In this document: one piece after another, positions 1 through 9,027 of the stretch
Layout of the letters: each line of letters opens with the position of its first letter
Numbering within the stretch: the stretch's first letter is position 1
Assembly (NCBI RefSeq): GCF_902153245.2
Contig: NZ_CABFWF030000012.1
Location: 607,252-671,251 of the forward strand
From: Pseudorhizobium endolithicum
GTDB lineage: Bacteria; Pseudomonadota; Alphaproteobacteria; Rhizobiales; Rhizobiaceae
Length of the DNA: 64,000 nucleotides
Direction of reading: 5' to 3'
Made by a program: the position numbers and the translations under genes
Notes under the pieces: generated by a model
What the model was told of the DNA's origin: nothing
Seen by the model: only the letters and a program-made list of their open reading frames with translations
Databases searched by the model: none

Positions 1-502
<502 letters not shown>

Positions 503-615
503 TCAAAACCTTGGCCGACACGGCTTGCCGCCCGCCAATGTGCCCCACGCCATACCCACAACTGCCGAAATTGGCAACTGCTTCTTTCGACCACAGATTT
601 TTCAATCGGTTAGAT

Positions 616-649
616 CATAAAATTCTTACGTAAACGTAAGAATTTTATG
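616..649. promoter_or_regulatory. Perfect 15-bp palindrome upstream of mdh, overlapping the zapE stop codon
   Basis: Two exact 15-bp inverted arms (616-630 and 635-649) flank a 4-nt spacer, with the core CTTACGTAAACGTAAG. The stop codon of zapE (645-647) lies inside the right arm, and mdh starts 132 nt further on. The arms are AT-rich with a symmetric ACGT-spaced core and no clear T-tract follows, so an operator for a dimeric regulator is more likely than a terminator. Which protein binds it is unknown. Confidence 0.6.
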
Positions 650-1823
650 GCAATGTCACGGAAGCCTCCCCGTGTCGGCTATGATGCAGTGCCGCATAGT
701 CCGCGCTCCGCATCTCGAAAAGCCGCGACACGGTCCGGTCGAATTCGAAGCCTTCGGTGCCCCGTTTCGCCGTCAGCAGATGCTCCGGCGGGGATGCGGC
801 GGAGATGTAGAGGCGGATCGCATTGTCGTAGAGCGTGTCGACAAGATTGATGAACCGCTTAGTTTCGTTGCGTTTTTCCGGCCCGAGTTGCGGCACGCGC
901 TCTAGGAAGATAGAATCGAAACGCTCCGCGATGGCGAGGTAGTCGGCCGCACCGAGCGGCCGCTCGCACAGGTCGGCGAAGGAAAAACGGGCGATACGTC
1001 CGGCAGCCGAGGGCACATGGATGGAGCGGCCCTTCCTGGGCACCTCGGCAGGCCCCGCCCGTGCGCCATCCGTCACCTGATGCCAGGCCGCCTCCATGGT
1101 GGCATCCGCCTGGGGGCCGAGCGGGGTGACATAGACCGGCAGGTTCGCAAGCTTCTGCATGCGGTAATCGGTATCGGAATCCAGCGTCGTGACCTCGACA
1201 TGCCGGCGCAGGAGGTCGATGAACGGCAGGAAGAGGCCTCTGTTCAGCCCGTCCTTGTAAAGATTTTCAGGCGCGACGTTGGAGGTGGCGATCAGGACGC
1301 AGCCGAGCGAGAACAGTTCCGTGAACAGCCGTGCGAGGATCATCGCGTCGGTGATGTCGGTGACGGAGAACTCGTCGAAGCAGAGAAGCTCCGCCTCGGC
1401 ATAGATCGAGGCCGCCACCGCGGGGATCGGATCCGGGTCCCGTACCTCACCGTTCTTCACCTTCATACGATGCTCATGGACGCGCCCGTGCACGTCAGCC
1501 ATGAACTCGTGGAAATGGGCGCGCCGCTTCCGGTCAGCCGGCGCCTTCCTGAAAAACATCTCCATGAGCATGGTCTTGCCGCGCCCGACACTGCCATGGA
1601 CATAAAGTCCCTGGATCGGCTTCGGCTTGCCGCTACCTTTGGCGAACAGCCAGCCGAGCGCGCTCTTCTTCTTGGCGGGGCGGGCATCGCGGAGATCGGC
1701 CAGAACCCGATCGAGCTTCGCGCCGACCGCAAACTGTGCCCTGTCCGCCTGCAACGTTCCGGCTGCGGCAAGCGCTTTCAGCTCTTCTACGACGCTGTGC
1801 GTGTAGTCGGGTATGGCTTCCAT
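645..1823 (-). CDS. zapE: Cell division protein ZapE (AFG1-family ATPase)
   Basis: AFG1/ZapE-type P-loop ATPase of 392 aa, a family that acts at the Z-ring in proteobacteria and in mitochondrial protein quality control in eukaryotes. Walker A is GSVGRGKT at residues 77-84 and Walker B is LLCFDEF at 146-152, followed by the family's SVTDI segment. The length matches other alphaproteobacterial members. It lies 28 nt downstream of the Omp19-like gene and upstream of mdh on the same strand. The ribosome site before the ATG is weak, so the start is less certain than the family assignment. Confidence 0.92.
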   Translation of the reverse strand: MEAIPDYTHSVVEELKALAAAGTLQADRAQFAVGAKLDRVLADLRDARPAKKKSALGWLFAKGSGKPKPIQGLYVHGSVGRGKTMLMEMFFRKAPADRKRRAHFHEFMADVHGRVHEHRMKVKNGEVRDPDPIPAVAASIYAEAELLCFDEFSVTDITDAMILARLFTELFSLGCVLIATSNVAPENLYKDGLNRGLFLPFIDLLRRHVEVTTLDSDTDYRMQKLANLPVYVTPLGPQADATMEAAWHQVTDGARAGPAEVPRKGRSIHVPSAAGRIARFSFADLCERPLGAADYLAIAERFDSIFLERVPQLGPEKRNETKRFINLVDTLYDNAIRLYISAASPPEHLLTAKRGTEGFEFDRTVSRLFEMRSADYAALHHSRHGEASVTLP

Positions 1824-1851
1824 GGCCGGGGACGGCGCTCCGGTCTGCCGA

Positions 1852-2376
1852 TCAGCGGCTCAGGCTGACGGATTGTCCGGAATTGGTGGTACCGTCAAAC
1901 CGGTTCTCGGCGGTCTTGTAGACCCGGCCGATCGTATTGCCCGACCGGTCCTTGAACTGGACCATCTTGCCAGAGACTTCCCACGACCCCATGGTGGTCA
2001 GTTCGCCGGCGCAACCACGGGTACCGCCGCGCGAGCCGCTGCCCAGATTGGTGAGCGTCAGGAACATGTCGCAGGATGAACCCGCATACGAGACCCGCCA
2101 GTTGCCGACCATCTGCTCCTTCGTGACGTCGAGCGCAGTGGCCGGCGCTGCCGATGCATTCGGATCGAGCGCGGCGGTCTGCTGTTGAGGAGCGGAGGGG
2201 AACTGGCCAGCGCCTCCGGGAGGCGGAAGCTGGTTCGACTGAACGGAAGGAACGGGCTGGGCCTGAAGCGGCGCCGGCTGCGACGGAAGATTGTCGTAGG
2301 GGCTGTAGGAGGTGCGCTGGCAACCGGCTAGGGACATGGCGACCATCAAGCCCGTTGCGACATACCTGAACTGCAT
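1852..2376 (-). CDS. Omp19-like outer-membrane lipoprotein, AprI/Inh-family protease inhibitor
   Basis: Predicted 174-aa lipoprotein. A short signal peptide ends in the lipobox LAGC (Cys19), followed by a Pro/Gln-rich linker to about residue 75. The C-terminal AprI/Inh metalloprotease-inhibitor domain has two cysteines in the SSCDMF and GCAG contexts and ends GQSVSLSR. The ending and layout match Brucella Omp19 from memory; Omp19 inhibits host proteases. The ATG at 2376 was chosen over an upstream start because a GGAG ribosome site lies 8 nt before it and the signal peptide starts there. It is likely periplasm-facing in the outer membrane. Its protease target here is unknown. Confidence 0.85.
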   Translation of the reverse strand: MQFRYVATGLMVAMSLAGCQRTSYSPYDNLPSQPAPLQAQPVPSVQSNQLPPPGGAGQFPSAPQQQTAALDPNASAAPATALDVTKEQMVGNWRVSYAGSSCDMFLTLTNLGSGSRGGTRGCAGELTTMGSWEVSGKMVQFKDRSGNTIGRVYKTAENRFDGTTNSGQSVSLSR

Positions 2377-2553
2377 CACTTCACTCCGATCTCTGCCTGT
2401 TTGCCCGTAACTATCGATGAAAGACGGCCGAATTATCGCGAACAACCGTGCCAAATCAAGACGGCGCGGGATTGCCCCATCATCCCGTGCCCATGTAGGT
2501 CAACATGGAACAGCGGGGGCGAACATCAAGCGCTATCCGCCCTCCGCCCGCCG

Positions 2554-3333
2554 TTAGACGCGGCGTTCGACCATCATCTTCTTGATTTCGGCGATGGCCT
2601 TGGCGGGGTTCAATCCCTTCGGACAGGTCTGCGCACAGTTCATGATCGTGTGGCAGCGATAGAGACGGAACGGGTCCTCGAGGTTGTCGAGACGCTCGCC
2701 CTTGGCCTCGTCGCGCGAATCGATGAGCCAGCGATAGGCCTGGAGCAGGACAGCCGGGCCGAGGTAACGGTCGCCGTTCCACCAGTAGCTGGGACAGGAG
2801 GTCGAGCAGCAGGCGCAGAGGATGCACTCGTAGAGGCCGTCGAGCTTCAGCCGGTCCTCATGGCTCTGCTTCCACTCCTTCGCAGGCGGAGGCGAAACCG
2901 TCTTCAGCCACGGTTCGATCGAACGGTGCTGGGCATAGAAGTTCGTCAGGTCCGGCACGAGGTCCTTCACGACCGGCATGTGCGGCAGCGGGTAGACCTT
3001 CACGGTGCCGCTGATGTCGTCCATGCCCTTGGTGCAGGCCAGCGTGTTCGAGCCGTCGATGTTCATCGCGCAGGAACCGCAGATGCCCTCGCGGCAGGAG
3101 CGGCGCAGCGTCAGCGTCGGGTCGATGTTGTTCTTGATGTAGAGAAGACCATCGAGAACCATCGGGCCGCAGTCGTCGATATCGACGTAGTAGGTATCGA
3201 TGCGCGGGTTCTGGCCGTCGTCCGGATTCCACCGGTAGATCCGGTATTCGCGGACGTTCGCTGCCCCTTCGGGCTTCGGCCAGACCTTGCCTTCGGTGAT
3301 CTGGGAATTCTTCGGGAGGGCGAGTTCAACCAT
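2554..3333 (-). CDS. sdhB: Succinate dehydrogenase iron-sulfur subunit
   Basis: SdhB (259 aa) carries electrons from the flavin of SdhA to the membrane quinone site in respiratory complex II. The N-terminal ferredoxin domain has Cys80, Cys85, Cys88 and Cys100 for the 2Fe-2S centre. The C-terminal domain has the [11 protein letters not shown] cluster (170-180) and [12 protein letters not shown] (227-238) for the 4Fe-4S and 3Fe-4S centres. It is the last gene of sdhCDAB, 18 nt after sdhA, with a GAGAGGA ribosome site. All cluster ligands are present and the length is normal. Confidence 0.98.
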   Translation of the reverse strand: MVELALPKNSQITEGKVWPKPEGAANVREYRIYRWNPDDGQNPRIDTYYVDIDDCGPMVLDGLLYIKNNIDPTLTLRRSCREGICGSCAMNIDGSNTLACTKGMDDISGTVKVYPLPHMPVVKDLVPDLTNFYAQHRSIEPWLKTVSPPPAKEWKQSHEDRLKLDGLYECILCACCSTSCPSYWWNGDRYLGPAVLLQAYRWLIDSRDEAKGERLDNLEDPFRLYRCHTIMNCAQTCPKGLNPAKAIAEIKKMMVERRV

Positions 3334-3351
3334 GTCCGGTTCCTCTCGGGA

Positions 3352-5205
3352 TCAGTAGACGCGGGCCTTGGGCTCGATCTTGGCGGGATCGATGCCGTCG
3401 GCGATGAGTTCCGTATGAACCGGGCGGTAGTCGAGCTTCACGTCGCCGGCTTCGTTGACCCAGGCAAGCGTGTGCTTGCGCCAGTTCACGTCGTCGCGGC
3501 CGCCGAACGGGCCTTCCGTATAATCCTCGCGGGCGTGGGACCCGCGGCTTTCCTTGCGTGCTTCCGCGCCGTAGACCGTTGTGATGGCGTTCGCCATCAG
3601 GTTCTCCAGTTCCAGCGTCTCGACGAGATCCGAGTTCCAGATCATCGAGCGGTCGGTGACCTTGATGTCCTTCAGTTCGCCCCAGATCGCCGACATGCGG
3701 CGGCAGCCCGATTCGAGCGACTCCTGCGTCCGGAAGACGGCCGCGTCTTCCTGCATCGTGCGCTGCATCTTGTCGCGCAGCACCGCCGTCGGCGTGCCGC
3801 CGTTCGCGTTCCGCATGCGGTCGAAGCGATCCATGATCTTGTCGCAGGCTGCCGTATTGAGCGCCGGAACAGGCTCGGCCTTGTCGATGACCTGACCCGC
3901 GCGGATGGCCGCGGCGCGGCCAAAGACGACGAGGTCGATCAACGAGTTGGAGCCAAGGCGGTTAGCGCCGTGCACCGAAGCACAGCCGGCCTCCCCGACC
4001 GCCATCAGGCCGGGCGCGATCCGTTCCGGATTGTTTCCGTCGGCGTTTAGCACCTCGCCCCAGAAGTTCGTCGGGATACCGCCCATATTGTAGTGCACGG
4101 TCGGCAGGACCGGGATCGGCTCGCGCGTCACATCGACGCCCGCGAAAATCTTGGCGCTCTCGGAAATCCCCGGCAGACGTTCGTGAAGAACGGCCGGATC
4201 GAGATGGTCGAGATGCAGGAAGATATGGTCCTTGTTCTTGCCGACGCCGCGGCCTTCGCGGATTTCCATCGTCATGCAGCGGGAAACCACGTCGCGCGAC
4301 GCCAGGTCCTTGGCGGACGGCGCATAGCGCTCCATGAAGCGCTCGCCTTCCGAGTTGACGAGATAGCCGCCTTCGCCGCGCGCTCCCTCGGTGATCAGAC
4401 AGCCTGAGCCGTAGATGCCGGTGGGGTGGAACTGGACGAACTCCATGTCCTGCAGCGGCAGGCCGGCGCGAGCGATCATGCCGCCGCCGTCACCCGTGCA
4501 GGTGTGCGCCGAGGTGGCCGAGAAATAGGCGCGGCCGTAGCCGCCGGTCGCCAGCACCACCATCTTGGCGGCGAAGCGATGGATCGTCCCATCATCCAGA
4601 TTCCAGGCCACGACGCCGGTGCAGCGGCCATCGTCCGACATGATCAGGTCGAGCGCGAAGTATTCGATGAAGAATTCCGCATTGTTGCGCAGCGACTGGC
4701 CATAGAGCGTATGCAGGATCGCATGGCCGGTACGGTCTGCGGCGGCGCAGGTGCGCTGCACCGGGGGACCGGCGCCGAAGTTCTGCATGTGGCCGCCGAA
4801 CGGCCGCTGGTAGATCTTGCCTTCCTCGTTGCGCGAGAAGGGGACACCGTAATGCTCGAGTTCGTAGACCGCCTTCGGCGCTTCCATGGCGAGGTATTGC
4901 ATCGCATCGACGTCGCCCAGCCAGTCGGAGCCCTTGACGGTGTCGTAGAGGTGCCACTGCCAGCAGTCCGGCGTCATGTTCTGGAGCGACGCGGCAATAC
5001 CGCCCTGGGCGGCGACCGTATGCGAGCGGGTCGGGAACACCTTGGTGATGCAGGCCGTCTTGAAACCCTGCTCTGCCATACCGAGCGTCGCCCGCAGGCC
5101 CGCGCCGCCCGCACCGACGACGATCACGTCATAGGAATGGTCGACATAGGTATAGGCCTTGCCGGCCTGAGATGTTCCTTGAGCGATGGGAGTGATCGAT
5201 GCCAT
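3352..5205 (-). CDS. sdhA: Succinate dehydrogenase flavoprotein subunit
   Basis: SdhA (617 aa from the ATG at 5205) oxidises succinate to fumarate using covalently bound FAD. The FAD-binding GAGGAG motif is at residues 31-36 and the flavin-linked histidine is His62 in SHTVAAQGG. The substrate-site HPTG and the C-terminal [15 protein letters not shown] segment are present. The chosen start follows an AGGA site; an in-frame start six codons upstream would overlap sdhD. It forms complex II with the neighbouring SdhB, SdhC and SdhD. The family's length and motifs are intact. Confidence 0.98.
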   Translation of the reverse strand: MASITPIAQGTSQAGKAYTYVDHSYDVIVVGAGGAGLRATLGMAEQGFKTACITKVFPTRSHTVAAQGGIAASLQNMTPDCWQWHLYDTVKGSDWLGDVDAMQYLAMEAPKAVYELEHYGVPFSRNEEGKIYQRPFGGHMQNFGAGPPVQRTCAAADRTGHAILHTLYGQSLRNNAEFFIEYFALDLIMSDDGRCTGVVAWNLDDGTIHRFAAKMVVLATGGYGRAYFSATSAHTCTGDGGGMIARAGLPLQDMEFVQFHPTGIYGSGCLITEGARGEGGYLVNSEGERFMERYAPSAKDLASRDVVSRCMTMEIREGRGVGKNKDHIFLHLDHLDPAVLHERLPGISESAKIFAGVDVTREPIPVLPTVHYNMGGIPTNFWGEVLNADGNNPERIAPGLMAVGEAGCASVHGANRLGSNSLIDLVVFGRAAAIRAGQVIDKAEPVPALNTAACDKIMDRFDRMRNANGGTPTAVLRDKMQRTMQEDAAVFRTQESLESGCRRMSAIWGELKDIKVTDRSMIWNSDLVETLELENLMANAITTVYGAEARKESRGSHAREDYTEGPFGGRDDVNWRKHTLAWVNEAGDVKLDYRPVHTELIADGIDPAKIEPKARVY

Positions 5206-5212
5206 GGCGGGA

Positions 5213-5593
5213 TTATCCTGCAAATGCGATTTTCAGGACGGCGATAAGACAGAGACCGCCGATCAGAAGGGAGAAGGAGGCATTGAGGATGAGGAGCACG
5301 ACCTTCACCCCCTCATTGTGAATATAGTCCTGGATGACCTCCTCCATGCCGAGGCGCATGTGGACGACCGTCGCCAGGACCGTCAGCGCATTGATGGCCG
5401 CCACGAAGGGATTGGCCAGCGCGCCGACGACCTCTGCATAGGGGCGGCCCACATACATGATCAGGAAGACGACATAGAAGAGAACGAGCGGCACGAGCGC
5501 GACGGAGGTCGTGCGGACTTTCCAGAAGTGATCGGTGCCGCTCTTGGCGGAGCCAAGACCACGAACCTTGCCGAGGGGGGTACGCATATCCAT
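5213..5593 (-). CDS. sdhD: Succinate dehydrogenase membrane anchor subunit D
   Basis: Small membrane anchor (126 aa) of complex II. Three hydrophobic segments lie at about residues 31-50, 58-78 and 97-122. The second ends in the [13 protein letters not shown] motif, whose histidine is the expected haem b ligand and whose Asp-Tyr pair lies at the quinone site. The start at 5593 (MDMRTPLGK) follows a GAGGAGG ribosome site 11 nt after the sdhC stop. Longer readings in this frame overlap sdhC. It is translated between sdhC and sdhA in the operon. Confidence 0.95.
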   Translation of the reverse strand: MDMRTPLGKVRGLGSAKSGTDHFWKVRTTSVALVPLVLFYVVFLIMYVGRPYAEVVGALANPFVAAINALTVLATVVHMRLGMEEVIQDYIHNEGVKVVLLILNASFSLLIGGLCLIAVLKIAFAG

Positions 5594-5604
5594 GAACTTC
5601 CTCC

Positions 5605-5997
5605 TCAGCGAACCAGGATCACGACGAGCCAGACCAGGACCGTCAGGGCGATGGAGCCGGCCAGGTTGGCCTTGGCGAGCCTCGTGGCGAATTCCTTCTC
5701 GAAGCCGTATCCGAGGTCCCACATGATGTGGCGAAGGCCGCCCAGCAGGTGATGCAGCAGCGCCCAGGTAAAACCGAACAGTATGATCTGGCCGACCAGC
5801 GATCCGAACAGCGCATTGGCCTGGTTGAAGGCCTCCTCACCGGAGGCCGCGGCGATCAGCCAGGCGGCAACCAGGATCATGCCGAAATAGAGCGCGCCGC
5901 CCGTTATGCGGTGCATGATCGACATGGCCATGGTGGGGATGAATCTGTAGACCTGCAGATGCGGCGACAGGGGCCGGTTTTTTGTCACATTCGCCAT
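5605..5997 (-). CDS. sdhC: Succinate dehydrogenase cytochrome b556 subunit
   Basis: SdhC (130 aa) is the larger membrane anchor of complex II. The N-terminal RPLSPHLQVY signature is followed by the quinone-site segment SIMHRITG and three membrane spans. HHLLGGLRHIMWD carries the haem-ligand histidine. The start at 5997 (MANVTKNR) gives the usual length; a longer reading begins upstream but has no support. It is the first gene of sdhCDAB, so the operon promoter should lie in the 280 nt before it. Confidence 0.96.
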   Translation of the reverse strand: MANVTKNRPLSPHLQVYRFIPTMAMSIMHRITGGALYFGMILVAAWLIAAASGEEAFNQANALFGSLVGQIILFGFTWALLHHLLGGLRHIMWDLGYGFEKEFATRLAKANLAGSIALTVLVWLVVILVR

Positions 5998-6243
5998 CAG
6001 GACCTCGCGGCGTTGAAGCGTCTCCGGGCCTTGCACCCGCCAATGCACCATGCCGAAGAAATGTGCATTGCATCAATCAGCGTGGTTTAATGCCCGATAT
6101 ACCCTACGACAAGCGATTTCAAACGGATTTCAAATTTAAATCGATTGGGGCCGAAACCCTTCAATCTCCGCTTCTTGCGCCCTGCGGATTAACCAAATCC
6201 TGCATCAGCCCCACAGCCTTGGCGACTCCCTAGGGCAAGTGTG

Positions 6244-6258
6244 TTAACCTTCCGTTAA
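6244..6258 (+). promoter_or_regulatory. CtrA-type binding box
   Basis: TTAACCTTCCGTTAA fits the full CtrA consensus TTAA-N7-TTAA exactly. It lies 18 nt before the ATG of the small secreted-protein gene at 6277. CtrA is the master cell-cycle regulator of alphaproteobacteria, and full boxes close to a start usually mark activated or repressed promoters. TTAA is rare in this GC-rich sequence, which adds weight. Binding has not been shown. Confidence 0.55.
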
Positions 6259-6276
6259 TGCTTGAAGTGGAGGGTC

Positions 6277-6633
6277 ATGATGACCGGGAAACGCTTGGCC
6301 TTGCGTGCCTTTTTGTGCTCCGTCGCCGCGGCTGCGGCCTGGCCTGCCGCGGCAGGGGACGGCTGGAACAGTTCCGCGCGGGGCTCCGGCTATCACCATT
6401 ATTACAGGGCAGCCCCCTCCATCGGCTACACTAGCCCGGTCACGCGAATACCGCGGGTAGGCACCTTCAGCCGGTCGGTCTGGGTCGTCGACCCCAATCG
6501 CCTGAAGTCTCGGGCGCCGATGCTGCGGCCCAAAGCCACCATCATCCATGTCGGCGACGGGTTGAGGCTGAACGGTTTCAAGAACCCCTGCTCCTACGAG
6601 GCCGGCGTCTGCGTTATCCGCGCCAATAACTAG
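6277..6633 (+). CDS. Small secreted protein of unknown function
   Basis: Predicted 118-aa exported protein that I do not recognise. A basic N-terminus (MMTGKRLALRAF) leads into an alanine-rich hydrophobic stretch and a likely signal-peptidase site near AAAGDG. The mature part is about 85 aa, with a His/Tyr-rich GYHHYYRAAP segment, several Ser/Arg/Pro stretches and two cysteines near the end (NPCSYEAGVCV) that could form a disulfide. Two adjacent ATGs (6277 and 6280) follow GGAGG; the second is better spaced. A CtrA-type box sits immediately upstream. The last base pairs are shared with the stop of the convergent methyltransferase gene. Confidence 0.7.
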   Translation: MMTGKRLALRAFLCSVAAAAAWPAAAGDGWNSSARGSGYHHYYRAAPSIGYTSPVTRIPRVGTFSRSVWVVDPNRLKSRAPMLRPKATIIHVGDGLRLNGFKNPCSYEAGVCVIRANN

Positions 6634-7274
6634 ACGAACCGCCAGACCGTGGTCTTCTTGACCTCGCTGTCTTCCAGCGCCCGTGTCACCGGCACCTCGT
6701 AGACGGCAAGCGCCTCGAGGCAATCCTTCGGAAGATAGCTCCGTCCCGGATCACCCGCCAGGATAACAATGCCGTGTCCGGTGAGTGTCTTGAACCAGGG
6801 CAGCAGCGCCTGGGCGAAGTCCCTGTCGTAGAACACGTCGCCGGCGAGAACCGTGTCAGCGTCCACGACCGAACCGGTCAGGTCGCGGCCGGTGAAAGCG
6901 ACCTCCACTCCGTTTGCAGCCGCATTGAGGGCAACGGCCTCGGCGGCCCAGCGGTCGATGTCGGCAGCCAGAACGTCCCTTGCGCCCGCCATACGCGCGG
7001 CGATCGCCACCAGCCCCGAGCCCGTGGCGAAATCCAGGACCCTTCTTCCCCGCACCGTTTCCGGATGATCCAGGATGTGGCGCGCCAGTCCCTGTCCGCC
7101 TGCCCAGGCGAAGGCCCAGAAGGGCGGCGGCAGCCCGATCTCCTCCAGTTCCTCCTCCGTCTTCTGCCAGAGATCATGCGCCTCGTCGGCAAGATGCAGC
7201 CGGATCTCCGGCACGTGCGGCGGTACCTGCAGCGTCGTGTTGTCGAGGATGAAGCGACGAGGCTCTGTCTTCAC
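6630..7274 (-). CDS. Class I SAM-dependent methyltransferase (Nnt1/ETFB-lysine-methyltransferase-like)
   Basis: Predicted 214-aa methyltransferase of the COG3897 type. The SAM-binding motif VLDFATGSGL is at about residues 79-88, motif II is AADID at about 103-107, and there is a GDVFYD segment in the position of the post-I acidic motif. The upstream PPFWAFAWAGGQGLARH segment is typical of the group that includes mitochondrial lysine methyltransferases. The substrate is unknown. I chose the GTG at 7274, 7 nt after the EVE gene, because homologues begin near PRRFIL; an ATG at 7337 would overlap EVE by 56 nt. Its stop shares the bases CTAG with the convergent small gene. Confidence 0.8.
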   Translation of the reverse strand: MKTEPRRFILDNTTLQVPPHVPEIRLHLADEAHDLWQKTEEELEEIGLPPPFWAFAWAGGQGLARHILDHPETVRGRRVLDFATGSGLVAIAARMAGARDVLAADIDRWAAEAVALNAAANGVEVAFTGRDLTGSVVDADTVLAGDVFYDRDFAQALLPWFKTLTGHGIVILAGDPGRSYLPKDCLEALAVYEVPVTRALEDSEVKKTTVWRFV

Positions 7275-7281
7275 TGTGGTC

Positions 7282-7722
7282 TCAGCCGGGCGAACGGGGC
7301 GGGTTGTCCAGGCCGCCGAGGCGGCAGATCTCGGCATATTCCTCGTCCGTCACCGGCTGCACGGACAGGCGCATCGACGTCACCAGCGACATTTTCTCGA
7401 ACGCCGGGTTGGCCTTGATGTCCTTGAGCGTCACAGGCTTCGGTATGTCGCACACGGCGCGGATGTCGACGCAGTCCCAGCGCGCGTCATCTCCCGCCGT
7501 CGAATCCGGATGGCTGAGTGCGCACACCTCGACGATCCCGACGATCTCCAGCCCCTCGTTGGAATGGTAGAAGAAGCCCTTGTCGCCGAGCTTCATGGCC
7601 CGCATGTTGTTGCGGGCCTGGTAGTTGCGGACGCCCGTCCACTCTTCGCCGGCCTCGCCCTTGGCCTTCTGCATTTCCCAGGACCAGACATTCGGCTCGG
7701 ACTTGAAAAGCCAGTATGCCAT
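7282..7722 (-). CDS. EVE domain-containing protein
   Basis: 146-aa single-domain EVE protein related to thymocyte nuclear protein 1. It starts MAYWLFKSEPNVWSW, the family's hallmark, followed by GVRNYQARNNMRAMKLGDKGFFYHS. EVE domains are PUA-like folds thought to bind modified nucleic-acid bases. The role in bacteria is not settled. It sits between the YciI and methyltransferase genes, 4 nt after YciI, and is probably co-transcribed with tsaD-gpsA. No modification or restriction genes are adjacent, so a defence role is not supported here. Confidence 0.93.
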   Translation of the reverse strand: MAYWLFKSEPNVWSWEMQKAKGEAGEEWTGVRNYQARNNMRAMKLGDKGFFYHSNEGLEIVGIVEVCALSHPDSTAGDDARWDCVDIRAVCDIPKPVTLKDIKANPAFEKMSLVTSMRLSVQPVTDEEYAEICRLGGLDNPPRSPG

Positions 7723-7726
7723 CGCC

Positions 7727-8020
7727 TCAGGCCTCCGGCTTGTTGAAGACCCAGTTATAGGGCTTCACCTCGACCTTTTCGAAAAGACCCGCCTGATAAT
7801 ACGGATCGGCCTCGGCAAGCGCTCTCGCGGCAGCCATGTCTTCCGCCTCGACGATCACCAGGCTGCCGTTCGGCTTGCCTTCGTCGTCCAGGAACGGCCC
7901 CGCCATCTTCAGCGTGCCTTCGGCATTGAGCTTGTTGAGGTGATCGAGATGCGCCGGGCGCGTATCCATCCGCACGTTGAGGTGGCCGGGCTTGTCGGTG
8001 CAAAGAAATGCGAACAGCAT
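7727..8020 (-). CDS. YciI family protein
   Basis: 97-aa YciI-like protein, a ferredoxin-like alpha/beta fold. The N-terminus MLFAFLCTDKPGHLNVR has the usual conserved Asp/Arg region, and GPFLDDEGKPNGSLVIVEAEDMAAARALAEADPY is the family's central segment (the conserved His-Asp pair of active relatives is only partly visible). The function of this group is mostly unknown. It lies between gpsA (20 nt) and the EVE gene (4 nt), an arrangement common in rhizobia, so it is likely part of the tsaD operon. Confidence 0.9.
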   Translation of the reverse strand: MLFAFLCTDKPGHLNVRMDTRPAHLDHLNKLNAEGTLKMAGPFLDDEGKPNGSLVIVEAEDMAAARALAEADPYYQAGLFEKVEVKPYNWVFNKPEA

Positions 8021-8040
8021 CGAAATGTCTCTTCCTTCAG

Positions 8041-9027
8041 TTATTCCGTGGTGATCGGGCGCGTCATCAGTTGTTCGACCGCAGCCGGGATCGCGAGCCT
8101 TCCCGCGATGATATCGGCAACGGCATTGGTGATCGGCAGGTCCACGCCCTGCTTCTTCCCCAGCTCGGCGGCGACGGCGGCGGCATGGGCGCCCTCGACC
8201 AGATCGCCACTACCGCCGTTATGGGCCTGGCTGCCGAGGGCAATGCCGTAGCGAAGGTTGCGGGACTGGTGGCTGGTGCCCGTGAGGACGAGATCGCCCA
8301 GCCCCGACAGCCCGCGCACGGTCTCCGCACGTCCGCCCATCCGGTCCACGAGGCGGGACATCTCGGCCAGCCCGCGGGAGATGAGCGCTGCCCTGGCGGA
8401 TTCGCCCAGCCCCGCACCTTCAACGATCCCGCAGGCTATAGCCAGCACGTTCTTCAGCGCTCCGCCCAGCTGGACTCCCGTACGGTCGGTGGATGCGTAG
8501 AGCCTGAACGTCCGGGTCGAAAGGGTTTGCGCAAGCGTTTCCGCGAGATCCGTGTCGCTCGCGGCGATCGTCATCGCCGTCGGCAGCCCGCGGGCGATAT
8601 CCGCGGCGAAGCCGGGTCCGCTGAGGGCGGCAGCGGGCCGCCCGTGCAGTTCCCGTTCCAGGACCTCGGTCAGCAATGCTCCGGAGGTGCGCTCCAGCCC
8701 CTTGGCACAGGTGACGACCGCGGCCTGGCGCGCGAGATAGGGAGCATAATGCCGGGCGGCATCGGCTTGTGCCTGTGAGGGCATGGCAAAAAGAACGAAC
8801 ACAGCCTCCGATACGGCGTCGGGCTCTGCCGAAAACTCCAGCACATCCGGCAACGGGACGCCCGGCAGCGAGCCGTCATGGGATCGCAGATCCCGCAGGT
8901 CGCTCATCAGGATCGGATTGCGGCCGACCAGCGTCACCCTCAGGCTCTCCTGCAGGGCCATGACGGCCGCAAGCGCGGTGCCGAAGGCGCCCGCTCCGAT
9001 GACGACGACATTCTGACGGACGCTCAT
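8041..9027 (-). CDS. gpsA: Glycerol-3-phosphate dehydrogenase [NAD(P)+]
   Basis: GpsA (328 aa) reduces dihydroxyacetone phosphate to sn-glycerol-3-phosphate, the backbone for phospholipids. The N-terminal nucleotide-binding motif GAGAFGTA is at residues 11-18. The catalytic lysine lies in [13 protein letters not shown], and the CAKGLE segment is also conserved. The ATG at 9027 overlaps the tsaD stop by 4 nt (ATGA), which indicates translational coupling. The domain order, Rossmann fold then all-helical substrate domain, is complete. Confidence 0.97.
   Translation of the reverse strand: MSVRQNVVVIGAGAFGTALAAVMALQESLRVTLVGRNPILMSDLRDLRSHDGSLPGVPLPDVLEFSAEPDAVSEAVFVLFAMPSQAQADAARHYAPYLARQAAVVTCAKGLERTSGALLTEVLERELHGRPAAALSGPGFAADIARGLPTAMTIAASDTDLAETLAQTLSTRTFRLYASTDRTGVQLGGALKNVLAIACGIVEGAGLGESARAALISRGLAEMSRLVDRMGGRAETVRGLSGLGDLVLTGTSHQSRNLRYGIALGSQAHNGGSGDLVEGAHAAAVAAELGKKQGVDLPITNAVADIIAGRLAIPAAVEQLMTRPITTE

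Noticed and set aside
2401..4050. Long plus-strand reading frame of about 549 codons over sdhB and sdhA
   Set aside because: It is antisense to sdhA and sdhB, which have full motifs; the product has no family, is rich in Arg/Asp/Val and lacks a ribosome site. Long antisense frames are expected with high GC3.
7282..7722. EVE-domain gene as part of a defence or restriction island
   Set aside because: Neighbours are housekeeping (gpsA, tsaD) and no methylase, restriction enzyme or recombinase lies nearby.
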